Source: CAXQUZ01 sp942491145 (GTDB lineage Bacteria; Myxococcota_A; UBA796; UBA2385). Taken from it: a stretch of 64,000 nt of DNA. The notes beneath the pieces were generated by a model. It searched no databases. It was not told the DNA's origin and saw only the letters and a program-made list of their open reading frames with translations. How positions within the stretch are numbered: the first letter of the stretch is position 1; the number at the start of each line of letters is the position of its first letter. Shown piece by piece: positions 40,868 through 49,484 of this stretch. The position numbers were made by a program, and so were the translations under genes. The stretch spans positions 1-64,000 of the forward strand of contig CALOBC010000060.1 of NCBI GenBank assembly GCA_942491145.1, read 5' to 3'.

Positions 40868-41764
40868 ATGTCGGAAGAAGGAGCACCCATGGCCAGCGCT
40901 GCACGACGAGTGACCAAGAAGCAGGGCGAGGGCAACCCGCTGCTCAACAAGTACCTCAAGCGGATGGGCCAGATCCCTCTGCTGTCCCGCGAGGACGAGG
41001 TCGAGGTTGCCCGACGCATTGCGGAAGATGGTCCCGACAGTGAGATCGCCAAGCAGGCACTCATCTCTGCCAACTTGCGCCTGGTGGTCAGCATTGCCAA
41101 GCAATACGGCTACCGCGGCCTGCCGCTGTCCGACCTGATCCAGGAAGGCAACATCGGCTTGATGAAGGCGGTCGAGAAGTTCGACTGGACCCGCGGCTTC
41201 AAGTTCTCCACCTACGCGAGCTGGTGGATTCGCCAGAGCATCGTTCGGGCCATCGAGTCCCAGGTCCGCACCATTCGCATCCCGATCTACAAGCTCGAGA
41301 TTGTGAACCAGGTGCACTACACCCAAAAGGTGTTGGCCCGGAAGCTGGGTCGCGAAGCCACGGTGTTTGAGGTCGCTGCGCAGCTTGAGATCGAGCCCAC
41401 GAAGATCGAAGAGCTGATGCGGCTCACCAAAGAGCCCATGAGCATCGACACCCCCGTGTCCGCCGACGGCGACAGCACCATCGGCGACTTCATTGAGGCC
41501 GAAGATGTGGTGGCGCCCGGTCAGTCCTTCGACTGCGCCGACCTCCGCGAGGAGCTCTGCCAGGCCCTGGCCACGCTGACCTGCCGCGAAGAGACCGTGG
41601 TGCGCATGCGCTACGGCATCGGCGAGCCCACTCGCTACTCGCTCGAAGAGATCGGCTCCCGGTTCAACCTGACCCGCGAGCGCATCCGCCAGATTGAGCT
41701 GAAGGCCATCCGGAAGCTCCGCGGCCAGAAGCGCAATGTCGAGCTGGTTGCCCACCTCGGCTGA
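40868..41764 (+). CDS. Sigma-70 family RNA polymerase sigma factor (group 2)
   Basis: 298 residues from ATG 40868, which has AGGAGA four bases upstream. Region 1.2/2.1 starts NPLLNKYLKRMGQIPLLS. Region 2 (NLRLVVSIAKQYGYRGLPLSDLIQEGNIGLMKAVEKFDW, TYASWWIRQSI) and region 4.2 (SLEEIGSRFNLTRERIRQIE) are intact. The lack of region 1.1 makes it a primary-like group 2 sigma such as RpoS or myxobacterial SigD, probably for stress or stationary phase. A palindrome lies upstream and a strong terminator downstream, so it is a single-gene unit. Confidence 0.92.
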   Translation: MSEEGAPMASAARRVTKKQGEGNPLLNKYLKRMGQIPLLSREDEVEVARRIAEDGPDSEIAKQALISANLRLVVSIAKQYGYRGLPLSDLIQEGNIGLMKAVEKFDWTRGFKFSTYASWWIRQSIVRAIESQVRTIRIPIYKLEIVNQVHYTQKVLARKLGREATVFEVAAQLEIEPTKIEELMRLTKEPMSIDTPVSADGDSTIGDFIEAEDVVAPGQSFDCADLREELCQALATLTCREETVVRMRYGIGEPTRYSLEEIGSRFNLTRERIRQIELKAIRKLRGQKRNVELVAHLG

Positions 41765-41802
41765 GCGGAACACACTCGCGGGGTTGGCAGCGCAACCCAG
41801 GT

Positions 41803-41825
41803 GACGGGGCCTTCGGGGCCCCGTC
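41803..41825 (+). terminator. Terminator of the sigma factor gene
   Basis: GACGGGGCC (41803-41811) pairs with GGCCCCGTC (41817-41825) over a 5-nt TTCGG loop. The 9-bp, G+C-rich stem is followed by a moderately T-containing TCGCGTTCTT. It sits 38 bp after the sigma factor stop and before the cupin gene. Confidence 0.65.
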
Positions 41826-41847
41826 TCGCGTTCTTGGACGGGGTGGA

Positions 41848-41853
41848 TACAGT
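41848..41853 (+). promoter_or_regulatory. Candidate -10 element of the cupin gene
   Basis: TACAGT, 23 bp before the ATG at 41877, just downstream of the sigma factor terminator. Weak evidence on its own; it belongs to the shared TANNNT pattern. Confidence 0.25.
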
Positions 41854-41876
41854 GGGGGCCACTTCGGAGGTCCACC

Positions 41877-42389
41877 ATGCCCGCGCCCACTGCTTCTGAC
41901 CCCACCTCGGCCGACGCCAAGGCCCAGCTCAACGGTGCCATCGCGCCGATCTTGGCCCATCTCGCGGGGGCCGCGGTCGAGGACCCGGCTGCGCTCAAGG
42001 CCCAGCTCGACGCTGCGTTCCCCCTCGCCGGGCCGCTGGTCCAGCAAGTCCGCGACATGGTCATCGCTGGGGTGGGTGCGGGCTGGCTGGTGCCTCGGGA
42101 GAACGCCGGCATCCGCTTTGGCCGGTTGGCCAAGGCGACGCCCGCCAGCCATGACTATGTCGTGGACGCCGTGCTGATGCAGGGTCCGGGCCCAGGGCAC
42201 ACCCATCCCAATGGCGAAGTGGATCTGTGCTTCGCGCTGGACGGCGCCCCGCAGTTCGACGGCAACCCAGCGGGCTGGACCGTCTACGGACCGGGCACAT
42301 GGCACGTGCCCACCGTCTCCGGCGGCACAATGGCCATTCTGTACTTTCTGCCCGGCGGCGCGATTCGGTTTGAGCCGCGCCCGGGGTGA
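41877..42389 (+). CDS. DUF4863 cupin, 4-hydroxylaminobenzoate lyase-like
   Basis: 170 residues with a GGAGG ribosome site before the ATG. The C-terminal part contains GHTHPNGEVDLCFALDG and GWTVYGPGTWHVPTVSGG, with His/Glu residues of a cupin metal site and the LYFLPGGAI ending. These match the family of the 4-hydroxylaminobenzoate lyase (PnbB) of nitroaromatic degraders. The N-terminal 80 residues are helical. Neighbours are a sigma factor and glycine-cleavage genes, not an aromatic pathway, so the substrate here may differ. It is convergent with gcvH, the two stops being adjacent. Confidence 0.8.
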   Translation: MPAPTASDPTSADAKAQLNGAIAPILAHLAGAAVEDPAALKAQLDAAFPLAGPLVQQVRDMVIAGVGAGWLVPRENAGIRFGRLAKATPASHDYVVDAVLMQGPGPGHTHPNGEVDLCFALDGAPQFDGNPAGWTVYGPGTWHVPTVSGGTMAILYFLPGGAIRFEPRPG

Positions 42390-42770
42390 TCAGTCCGCGG
42401 TCTCGGCGGCGTAGCCGGCCGCGTCGAGCAAGCTGTCCAGCTCGCCCATGTCGCTGATCTGGATCTTGAACAACCAGCCGCCCGCGTAGGGTTCCCGGTT
42501 GACCAGATCCGGCTCGTCATCGATGGCGCCGTTGACGGCCACGATGGTGCCGGACACGGGCGCGTAGATGGAGCTGACCGCCTTGACGCTCTCAATCTCT
42601 GCGGCTTCGTCGCCCTTCTCAAGCTCGGCGTCCTCGTCGGGCATGTCGACGAAGACCACGTCGCCCAGGCTTTCTTGGGCGTGATGGGTGATGCCAACCA
42701 CCGCCACGTCACCTTCGACGCGAACCCACTCATGGCTGGATGTGTACTTGAGTTCACTGGGGATGGACAT
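42390..42770 (-). CDS. gcvH: Glycine cleavage system H protein
   Basis: 126 residues. The lipoyl-carrying Lys lies in EIESVKAVSSIYAPVSG, the classical swinging-arm motif. The ATG at 42770 follows GGAGA by six bases; a GTG four codons earlier has no ribosome site. H protein shuttles the aminomethyl intermediate from P to T protein and is reoxidised by dihydrolipoamide dehydrogenase. It is 27 bp downstream of gcvT in the same operon; the gene for the L protein is not in the window. Confidence 0.95.
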   Translation of the reverse strand: MSIPSELKYTSSHEWVRVEGDVAVVGITHHAQESLGDVVFVDMPDEDAELEKGDEAAEIESVKAVSSIYAPVSGTIVAVNGAIDDEPDLVNREPYAGGWLFKIQISDMGELDSLLDAAGYAAETAD

Positions 42771-42797
42771 GTTGGTCTCCACGATTGGCTGGCCGGC

Positions 42798-43907
42798 TCA
42801 GTAGTCCCGGCGAAAGAAGGGTCCCTTGACCACGGTGGCCTTGGCTATCCGGCCGCGAACGTCGATCTCGTGGACGGTGCCCGGTCGGCCCTGGCCCCGC
42901 GGAACATAGGCGAGCGCGATGTTGTCGCCGCGGGTGGGGGAGCGGCTGCCCGACGTCACGACGCCGCGAGCCTCGCCACCGACAAGCACCGGGTGGCCAT
43001 GGCGGGCGATGCGCTTGTCGACCACCATTGAGATGAGCGCGCGGGGTACACCGGCCTCGCGCTGGGCGGCGAGGGCTGCCTTGCCGACGAAGCTGTCCTT
43101 GGCCATCTTGACGGTCCAGCCCAGCATGGCTTCCCAGGGGGTGGTGTCGTCGTCGATGTCGTTGCCGTACAGGCACATGCCGGCTTCGAGGCGAAGTGTG
43201 TCGCGGGCACCCAGTCCGATGGGTGCGATGCCCTCGGGTGCGCCGGCTACCATCAAGGCGTCCCAGACCGCGCGGGAGCGGTCCGCCGGAACAAAGATCT
43301 CAAAGCCGTCTTCGCCGGTGTAGCCAGTGCGCGCGACGATGCAGCCGGACACACCGGCGACCTCGGCCGCGCAGTGCCAGTAGTACGTCAGATCTGCGAT
43401 CGGTGCGGAGGTCAGCCGACTGAGGACAGCGACAGCGTGGCGGCCTTGGATGGCGATCTGGCCCCACTGGTCGCCCTCGTCGACAAAGCTGACTTCATTG
43501 GGCAGGGGGTTGTGGGCCACCATCCACGCGAAGTCCTTGTCGCGGTTCGATGCGTTGACACACACCAGCACGTCGTCGTCGGCGATCCGGTAGACGATGA
43601 GATCGTCCACGATGCCGCCCCGCTCGTTGCACATGGGGCTGTACTGGGCTTGGCCGTCGACCAGATCCATGCCGTTGGTGACCAAGGCGCGGACGGCTTC
43701 GAGCGCCCGGGATCCCCGCACCCGCACTTCGCCCATGTGGGAGACATCAAACAGGCCGACGCCCTCTCGCACCCGGCGATGCTCGGCGAGGGTGCCCTCA
43801 TACTGCACCGGAAGGTGCCAGCCCCCAAAGTCGATCAGGCGCCCGCCTGCAGCCTCATGGGCATCAAACAGCGGTGTGCGCTTGAGCGCGGACTCGGTCT
43901 CGGCCAT
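42798..43907 (-). CDS. gcvT: Glycine cleavage system T protein (aminomethyltransferase)
   Basis: 369 residues. The folate-binding fold is seen in VSHMGEVRVRG, VNASNRDKDFAWM, YTGEDGFEIFVP and LGARDTLRLEAGMCLYGND. It transfers the methylene carbon from the H-protein arm to tetrahydrofolate, releasing ammonia. All of the usual length is present. It is the first gene of the gcvT-gcvH operon and diverges from gcvP, so the three are likely under shared control. No glycine riboswitch is recognisable by eye in the 186-bp divergent region. Confidence 0.95.
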   Translation of the reverse strand: MAETESALKRTPLFDAHEAAGGRLIDFGGWHLPVQYEGTLAEHRRVREGVGLFDVSHMGEVRVRGSRALEAVRALVTNGMDLVDGQAQYSPMCNERGGIVDDLIVYRIADDDVLVCVNASNRDKDFAWMVAHNPLPNEVSFVDEGDQWGQIAIQGRHAVAVLSRLTSAPIADLTYYWHCAAEVAGVSGCIVARTGYTGEDGFEIFVPADRSRAVWDALMVAGAPEGIAPIGLGARDTLRLEAGMCLYGNDIDDDTTPWEAMLGWTVKMAKDSFVGKAALAAQREAGVPRALISMVVDKRIARHGHPVLVGGEARGVVTSGSRSPTRGDNIALAYVPRGQGRPGTVHEIDVRGRIAKATVVKGPFFRRDY

Positions 43908-44036
43908 GGGCCCTCCCTCAGGGATCGGGCCGCTGTTCTACCACGCTGGCGGCGGCCAGGAGCACACTTTGACCCCAACCAAACCGGCCGACTTTGGCGG
44001 CAGGATCGGGGCTGCCGGTGGGCGCGCGGGATCGAG

Positions 44037-44042
44037 TAGACT
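44037..44042 (+). promoter_or_regulatory. Candidate -10 element of gcvP
   Basis: TAGACT, 51 bp before the ATG at 44094, in the gcvT/gcvP divergent region. It belongs to the TANNNT pattern shared by several starts; no -35 box is clear. Confidence 0.25.
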
Positions 44043-44093
44043 CCCGACCCTCCGCGCCCTCCCCTACCAATGCGGTCTCGCCTCGAGGTCCTG

Positions 44094-46958
44094 ATGCCCG
44101 ACCAGTCGTGTTTTCCCGCCCCCTTTCTCACGCGGCACGTCGGCCCGAGCCCCGCGCAACAAGCTGCGATGCTCGAGACCCTCGGCGTCGACACGCTCGA
44201 CCAGCTCATCGATGAGGCGGTGCCGTCGGGCATTCGCTCCCGGGCCCCGCTCGCGCTGGGCCCCGCGCTGTCCGAGCGCGAAGCCCTCGATGTGCTCGCC
44301 GGCATGGCTGCCCAGAACGTCGTGGCACGCTCATTTCTCGGCTATGGCTACCACGACACCGTCGTGCCGCCGGTGATCCTCCGCAACGTGCTGGAGAACC
44401 CGGGCTGGTACACCGCCTACACGCCCTACCAAGCGGAGATCTCCCAGGGTCGCCTCGAAGCGCTGCTGGTCTTCCAGACGATGGTGGAGGACCTGACGGG
44501 CATGGCCATCAGCAACGCCAGCTTGCTCGACGAGGCCACCGCGTGCGCCGAAGCGATGACGATGGCCCACCGGCTGAGCCCCGGCAAGCGGGACACCCTG
44601 CTGGTGGCCGATGATGTACATCCCCAGTCCATTGCGGTCATGCGCACCCGGTCGGTACCCTTGGGCATTGAGCTTCGGGTTGTGCCCGCCGCAGAGCTGC
44701 TGGAACGCGCCACGGACAGTGACGTGTATGGCGCGCTGGTGCAGCTTCCCGCGACTGACGGCACCGTTCGTGACTACACGAAGTTGGCCGAAGCGCTGCA
44801 CGCCCAGAAGGCCCAGCTGTGTGTGGCGACGGATCTCCTCGCACTCACCGTGATCACCCCGCCTGGCGCAATGGGGGCCGACATCGTGGTCGGCAACACC
44901 CAGCGCTTCGGGGTGCCCCTTGGCTATGGCGGCCCCCACGCGGCCTTTCTTGCGACCGCGGACGCCCACCGACGCAACCTGCCCGGGCGGGTGATCGGCA
45001 TCAGCAAAGACGCAAACGGCAAGCCGGCGCTGCGCATGGCGCTCCAGACCCGGGAGCAGCACATCCGTCGGCAAAAGGCCACGTCCAACATCTGCACGGC
45101 ACAAGTGCTCCTTGCGGTCTGTGCAGGGCTGTACGCGGTCTGGCACGGTCCGGAGGGGCTCACCGCCTTGGCCCGCCAGCTTCGGGACTACGTCGCTCGG
45201 CTCGGTGCTGCGGCGGCCGGTGCTGGGGCCGCAGTCTCCGATGCTCCGCACTTCGACACGCTGCATGTGGACCTCGGCACGCCCGCTGGCCAGAAGGCGG
45301 CCATCGCGGCTGCACTGGCCGCCGGCTTCAACCTGCGGGCTCACGGAAACAGCGGGCTCATCATTGCGCTCGACGAGCGCACCGATGTGGCCTGCCTCGC
45401 TCAGCTTTGCGCCGCCCTCGGCTGGGACTGGCCAGAGAGCGGCTCGGCTGCGCCACTGCCGGCCCCCCTCGCGCGCACCAGCACCTTCCTCCAGCACAAG
45501 ACCTTCCACGCCCATCGGTCCGAGACCCAGATGCTGCGGTACCTGTCGAAGCTGCAGAAGAAGGACATCGCGCTGGACACCAGCATGATCCCGCTGGGCT
45601 CATGCACCATGAAGCTCAACGCCACCGCCGAGATGATTCCGGTGACCTGGCGGGGCTTCGGGGGCATCCATCCATTTGCGCCCCGGGACCAAGCACTCGG
45701 CTATGCGGCGCTCTTCGCCGACCTCGAAGCGTGGCTGGGTGAGATCACAGGCTTCGACGCCGTGAGCTTGCAACCCAATGCGGGCTCCCAGGGTGAGTAT
45801 GCCGGCCTGCTCGCCATTCGCGGCTGGCACGCGTCCCGTGGTGCGTCCCACCGAGACGTCTGTCTCATCCCCACGTCCGCCCACGGCACCAACCCGGCCA
45901 GCGCGGTGATGGCGGGCATGCGCATCGTGCCAGTCGCCTGCGATGACAACGGCAACATCGACATCGAGAACCTGCGTGCCCAGGCCACGAAGCACAGCGA
46001 CAAGCTGGCGGCGCTGATGGTGACCTACCCGTCCACCCACGGGGTGTTCGAAGAGGGGATTCGCACCATCTGCGAGATCATCCACCAGAACGGTGGTCAG
46101 GTCTACATGGACGGCGCGAACATGAACGCGATGGTGGGTCTCGCCCGCCCGGCTGAGATCGGCGCCGACGTGCTCCACCTCAACCTCCACAAGACCTTCT
46201 GCATCCCCCACGGCGGCGGTGGTCCGGGCATGGGGCCCATCGGTGTGCGCGCCCACCTCGCGCCCTTCCTTCCCGGGAGTGACGTGGTGAAGGGCGTTGG
46301 CGGCGACCAGTCCTGCGGCTCGATCAGCGCTGCGCCCTGGGGCTCGCCGAGCATCCTGCCCATCTCGTGGGCCTACATTGCGATGATGGGCGCCGAGGGA
46401 CTGACCGACGCCACCAAGGTCGCCATCCTCAACGCAAACTACGTGGCACGGCGCTTGGCCGGGCACTTTGAGGTGCTGTACCGCGGGTCGAGTGGCCGGG
46501 TGGCCCACGAGTGCATCTTGGACCTCCGCCACTTCAAGAAGCTGGGCGTCGGCGCTGAAGACGTGGCCAAGCGGCTGATGGACTTTGGCTTCCACGCCCC
46601 CACGCTGAGCTTCCCGGTCGCCGACACATTGATGGTGGAGCCGACCGAGAGCGAAGACCAGGGCGAGCTGGACCGCTTCATCGAGGCGATGATCACCATC
46701 CGGGGTGAGCTTCAGGACGTGGCCGACGGACGCATCGCTGCGGCCGACAGCCCCCTGCACCACGCGCCCCACACGGCAGAAGTGGTGATGGCCGATGACT
46801 GGACCCGTGCGTATAGCCGCACCCAAGCCGCGTTCCCGGCGGACTGGCTGCGCGATCAGAAGTACTGGCCGCCGGTGGGTCGCGTCGACAATGTCTGGGG
46901 CGACCGACACCTGTTCTGTTCATGCAATGCGTGGGACCTCATCGAGACCACCGTCTGA
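44094..46958 (+). CDS. gcvP: Glycine dehydrogenase (decarboxylating), single-chain P protein
   Basis: 954 residues, the full single-chain length; the two-chain form has two proteins of about 450-480. ATG 44094 follows GAGGT; an earlier ATG at 44070 lacks such a site. Features include HVGPSPAQQ at the start, a catalytically inactive N-terminal half, and the PLP Lys in LHKTFCIPHGGGGPGMG at about residue 698. It decarboxylates glycine and passes the aminomethyl to lipoyl-H protein. It diverges from gcvT-gcvH, unlike the common gcvTHP order. A hairpin follows the gene. Confidence 0.96.
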   Translation: MPDQSCFPAPFLTRHVGPSPAQQAAMLETLGVDTLDQLIDEAVPSGIRSRAPLALGPALSEREALDVLAGMAAQNVVARSFLGYGYHDTVVPPVILRNVLENPGWYTAYTPYQAEISQGRLEALLVFQTMVEDLTGMAISNASLLDEATACAEAMTMAHRLSPGKRDTLLVADDVHPQSIAVMRTRSVPLGIELRVVPAAELLERATDSDVYGALVQLPATDGTVRDYTKLAEALHAQKAQLCVATDLLALTVITPPGAMGADIVVGNTQRFGVPLGYGGPHAAFLATADAHRRNLPGRVIGISKDANGKPALRMALQTREQHIRRQKATSNICTAQVLLAVCAGLYAVWHGPEGLTALARQLRDYVARLGAAAAGAGAAVSDAPHFDTLHVDLGTPAGQKAAIAAALAAGFNLRAHGNSGLIIALDERTDVACLAQLCAALGWDWPESGSAAPLPAPLARTSTFLQHKTFHAHRSETQMLRYLSKLQKKDIALDTSMIPLGSCTMKLNATAEMIPVTWRGFGGIHPFAPRDQALGYAALFADLEAWLGEITGFDAVSLQPNAGSQGEYAGLLAIRGWHASRGASHRDVCLIPTSAHGTNPASAVMAGMRIVPVACDDNGNIDIENLRAQATKHSDKLAALMVTYPSTHGVFEEGIRTICEIIHQNGGQVYMDGANMNAMVGLARPAEIGADVLHLNLHKTFCIPHGGGGPGMGPIGVRAHLAPFLPGSDVVKGVGGDQSCGSISAAPWGSPSILPISWAYIAMMGAEGLTDATKVAILNANYVARRLAGHFEVLYRGSSGRVAHECILDLRHFKKLGVGAEDVAKRLMDFGFHAPTLSFPVADTLMVEPTESEDQGELDRFIEAMITIRGELQDVADGRIAAADSPLHHAPHTAEVVMADDWTRAYSRTQAAFPADWLRDQKYWPPVGRVDNVWGDRHLFCSCNAWDLIETTV

Positions 46959-46965
46959 GATGGAG

Positions 46966-46995
46966 GGGCGATGCAGTCTGTTGGGCTGCATCCCC
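46966..46995. terminator. Bidirectional hairpin between gcvP and the lipoprotein gene
   Basis: GATGCAG (46970-46976) pairs with CTGCATC (46986-46992) over a 9-nt loop, extended by GGG/CCC with one bulged C. It lies in the 42-bp gap of two converging genes and could end both. No T-run follows, so it may act with Rho or only stabilise ends. Confidence 0.45.
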
Positions 46996-47000
46996 TGCCC

Positions 47001-48851
47001 TCAGTCGTCGGAGCAGATCCCGCCGCCCACGCTGTCCTCGATGACGACGTCGATGCCCGCCGGGTCTGCCCGGTCGACGTTGACGGCGCAGGCATCGGGG
47101 TCGGTGTGGCGAATGGTGGCATTGCGCACCGTGAGGTCCAGGTCCTGGATCCAGAGCGCGCCCGGCACGCCACCGCCTGCGTACTCCAGTGTGAAGCCGT
47201 CGAGCACGGTGCGCTCCGCCGAGGCCAGCTCGCCCAAGCGAAGACCCTTCCAAGCCCCCGCAATGGAGGCGTCTGCCGGTCCAAAATAGACCGGGTTGTC
47301 GGCGGCCTCGTCGAGAATGAGCGCGGCTTCACCGGCGCCCGTGCCGACCAACAGGGCCTTTCCGGACGAAAAGCGGAGCTGCGTGCCCGCGTCGATGCGG
47401 ACGTCCGCGGGAAGTGCGGCGCTGCCCCGGAGCAGGATGGACTCCTCCACAATGTAGGGCAGGCCAAAGTTGCGCCAGACGCCCGGCTCCGAGACCACCG
47501 CTTGCTCAGCATTGCGGGCCACAACATGGATGCTGTCGTCGGGAATGCCGTCCAGCGAGTTGTCTTGGATGTTCAGCGTCAGCTCGGAGAGGTCGGTGAG
47601 GGTGTGGGCCGCGACAAAGATGGACTGGTCACATTCTTGGACCAGGATGGTCTGTCCTGGGCTGTCGATGCGCCCCCGATAGCGCCCGCCCAGGCCCGCA
47701 CCTTGGCAGCTCTGCAGCCGCAGATCGGTGAAGCGCAGGGTGGCCATGCCGAATTCCAGCATCGCGGCACCCTTGCCTCCGCCATTTTCCATCGTCAGGT
47801 AGTCGAGCTGAAGAGCGTCAGGCAGAACGCCTTCCACCACTTCCACTTGACCCCAGGCCCCCCGACGCTCCGCCTCAGCAGCCCCAAAGACCACCCGGGA
47901 GGTCTCGGTGCCTTGGACCATGAGCCCGGCGCCGCCGCCGCCGGCTCCGACGACAATGCCCTTGTTCTCGGCAAAGAGCAGCACCGTGCTGGGACCGATG
48001 GTCAGGATGGCCGGGTCCACCGCGGTGCCGCCGAGCTTGATCGTGTCCTCGATCCAGTAGGGCACGCCGAGGTCCTCCCAGGTCGTCGCTACAGCGAGGT
48101 CTTCGCGCCAGACGCGCACGCGGTCGTCGAAATTGCCGGTGTAGTCGCTGTCTTCGGTGGGGAGGGCATGGGCGAGGTCGACGTGCGCGCACGCCGGAAG
48201 ACCATTGCCGGTCAGCCTCAGGCCCCGAGCACCCGCCATGAGCTGCGCTTCATCCTCCAGCCGCAGGCCGCAGCTCTCGGCACCTTCGATGTGCAGGCCA
48301 TCCACAGTGAGCTCGCCCGCTTTGGCATAGACCCCCCCCTTCGTGGCGGTGCCCCCATTGAGCACGACGAGGTTGTGAAGCTCGGCGGCCAGGGTGTTCC
48401 CCAGAAGGAAGAGCCCCTTCCACTTGCCGGTGCCCGCTTCGACAGTGCGCAGGGTCACCGGCGCCTCGGGCGTGCCCAGTGCCACAAGGCTGGCCGGCGC
48501 ATCCTCGCCGCCGATCTCCAGCCCGAGCCCCTCCAGAAACTCGACGGTCACGCCCTCTGCAAGGGTCAGCGTGCCTTGGTCCACCTTCACATCGCAAGTG
48601 ACCTGATGCACGGTGCCCGGTGGGCCCCAGGTCTCGTCCGCGGTGATGCGCCCGCAGTGCTCCTCGTACACGATCTCATCGGAACCATCGCCGGAGCTGC
48701 CATCCGGATCCGTGTCGGCACCATCGCCCACGAGCGCACCCGTGTCGCGCTCCAAGCCGTTCGAGGACTTCGGCTGCCCGTCGTCTGTGCATCCCCCCAA
48801 AGTGCCGACAACTAGCCAGCTCACCATCGACAATCGTTCCCAACCCAGCAT
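47001..48851 (-). CDS. Beta-helix-repeat lipoprotein with three long internal repeats
   Basis: 616 residues from ATG 48851, with GGGAG upstream. A signal peptide ends in the lipobox GTLGGC (Cys20). An acidic Gly/Asp/Ser linker follows. Three related modules of about 180-200 residues start near residues 81, 261 and 461. Each opens with a strand such as PYWIEDTI or PYIVEES, continues with an LTIGPSTVL or VRIDAGTQL type strand and a GIVVG/LLVG turn, then AWGQVEV/AWKGLRL strands. The pattern fits a right-handed beta-helix, as in surface glycan-binding proteins. It has two apparent Cys pairs near residues 65-86 and 193-220. Likely an outer-membrane-attached protein. Confidence 0.82.
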   Translation of the reverse strand: MLGWERLSMVSWLVVGTLGGCTDDGQPKSSNGLERDTGALVGDGADTDPDGSSGDGSDEIVYEEHCGRITADETWGPPGTVHQVTCDVKVDQGTLTLAEGVTVEFLEGLGLEIGGEDAPASLVALGTPEAPVTLRTVEAGTGKWKGLFLLGNTLAAELHNLVVLNGGTATKGGVYAKAGELTVDGLHIEGAESCGLRLEDEAQLMAGARGLRLTGNGLPACAHVDLAHALPTEDSDYTGNFDDRVRVWREDLAVATTWEDLGVPYWIEDTIKLGGTAVDPAILTIGPSTVLLFAENKGIVVGAGGGGAGLMVQGTETSRVVFGAAEAERRGAWGQVEVVEGVLPDALQLDYLTMENGGGKGAAMLEFGMATLRFTDLRLQSCQGAGLGGRYRGRIDSPGQTILVQECDQSIFVAAHTLTDLSELTLNIQDNSLDGIPDDSIHVVARNAEQAVVSEPGVWRNFGLPYIVEESILLRGSAALPADVRIDAGTQLRFSSGKALLVGTGAGEAALILDEAADNPVYFGPADASIAGAWKGLRLGELASAERTVLDGFTLEYAGGGVPGALWIQDLDLTVRNATIRHTDPDACAVNVDRADPAGIDVVIEDSVGGGICSDD

Positions 48852-48975
48852 CCGGGACTCCCAAGTGGTCAGTTCACACGGCCGCGCGCTCAACTTGGAT
48901 ACACTGTACCGCTCTGGATCGCACGGTCTTGTCCTGAAGAATGCTCGTGTGCGTCCCACAGCCCCGGAGGACGTG

Positions 48976-49470
48976 GTGAGCTGGCCGACCACCCGCGAGC
49001 AAGACCAGCACGACCGACAGCGCCACCGTGTCGCGATGATGGGGGTCGGTGTTGTCTTTGCGGTGACCGGCGGGGCCATCTTGGGCTTTGCCGGGCGCAT
49101 GGTGGACGCCGGGATGGGCTTTGGGGTCGTGCCCATGGGGCTCTTGCTGTTGGTCGGTGGGATGGTCTTGGCCTGGCGAGGCCACACGACCGACACGAGT
49201 CCCGATGAGGGCCTGCCCCGTTGGGAAGACCTGTCGGCCGAAGATCCCCGAAAGGGTCGGTCCCTGGCCGCACGTCGGCGGACTTGGGCGTTTGGTGTAG
49301 CGCTGTGGGGGGCAGGTTGGGCCGTCGCCGCCGGGCTGACCTACATCGCACGGGACACCCCAGCGGCGGTGCGCATGGTGCTCTTCATTGTGCCCAGCAT
49401 TGGGGGCGTTGTGTTGGGTTCTCAACACACGCGGCGTCACAACGGCACGGATGCGTTTCCGGATCAGTAG
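48976..49470 (+). CDS. Small polytopic membrane protein
   Basis: 164 residues. A GGAGG site five bases before the GTG at 48976 decides the start; the frame is open further upstream without one. Two hydrophobic hairpins are visible: residues about 17-62 (two spans, GVGVVFAVTGGAILGFAG and GLLLLVGGMVLAWRG) and about 105-150 (WAFGVALWGAGWAVAAGLTYIA and VRMVLFIVPSIGGVVLGS), joined by an acidic loop with DEGLPRWEDLSAEDP. No family recognised. It is divergent from the lipoprotein gene and convergent with the deaminase gene. Confidence 0.7.
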   Translation: MSWPTTREQDQHDRQRHRVAMMGVGVVFAVTGGAILGFAGRMVDAGMGFGVVPMGLLLLVGGMVLAWRGHTTDTSPDEGLPRWEDLSAEDPRKGRSLAARRRTWAFGVALWGAGWAVAAGLTYIARDTPAAVRMVLFIVPSIGGVVLGSQHTRRHNGTDAFPDQ

Positions 49471-49484
49471 CCAAGCTGATGCGC

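Noticed and set aside
43908..44093. Glycine riboswitch in the gcvT/gcvP divergent region
   Set aside because: The conserved aptamer core segments could not be found by eye on either strand.
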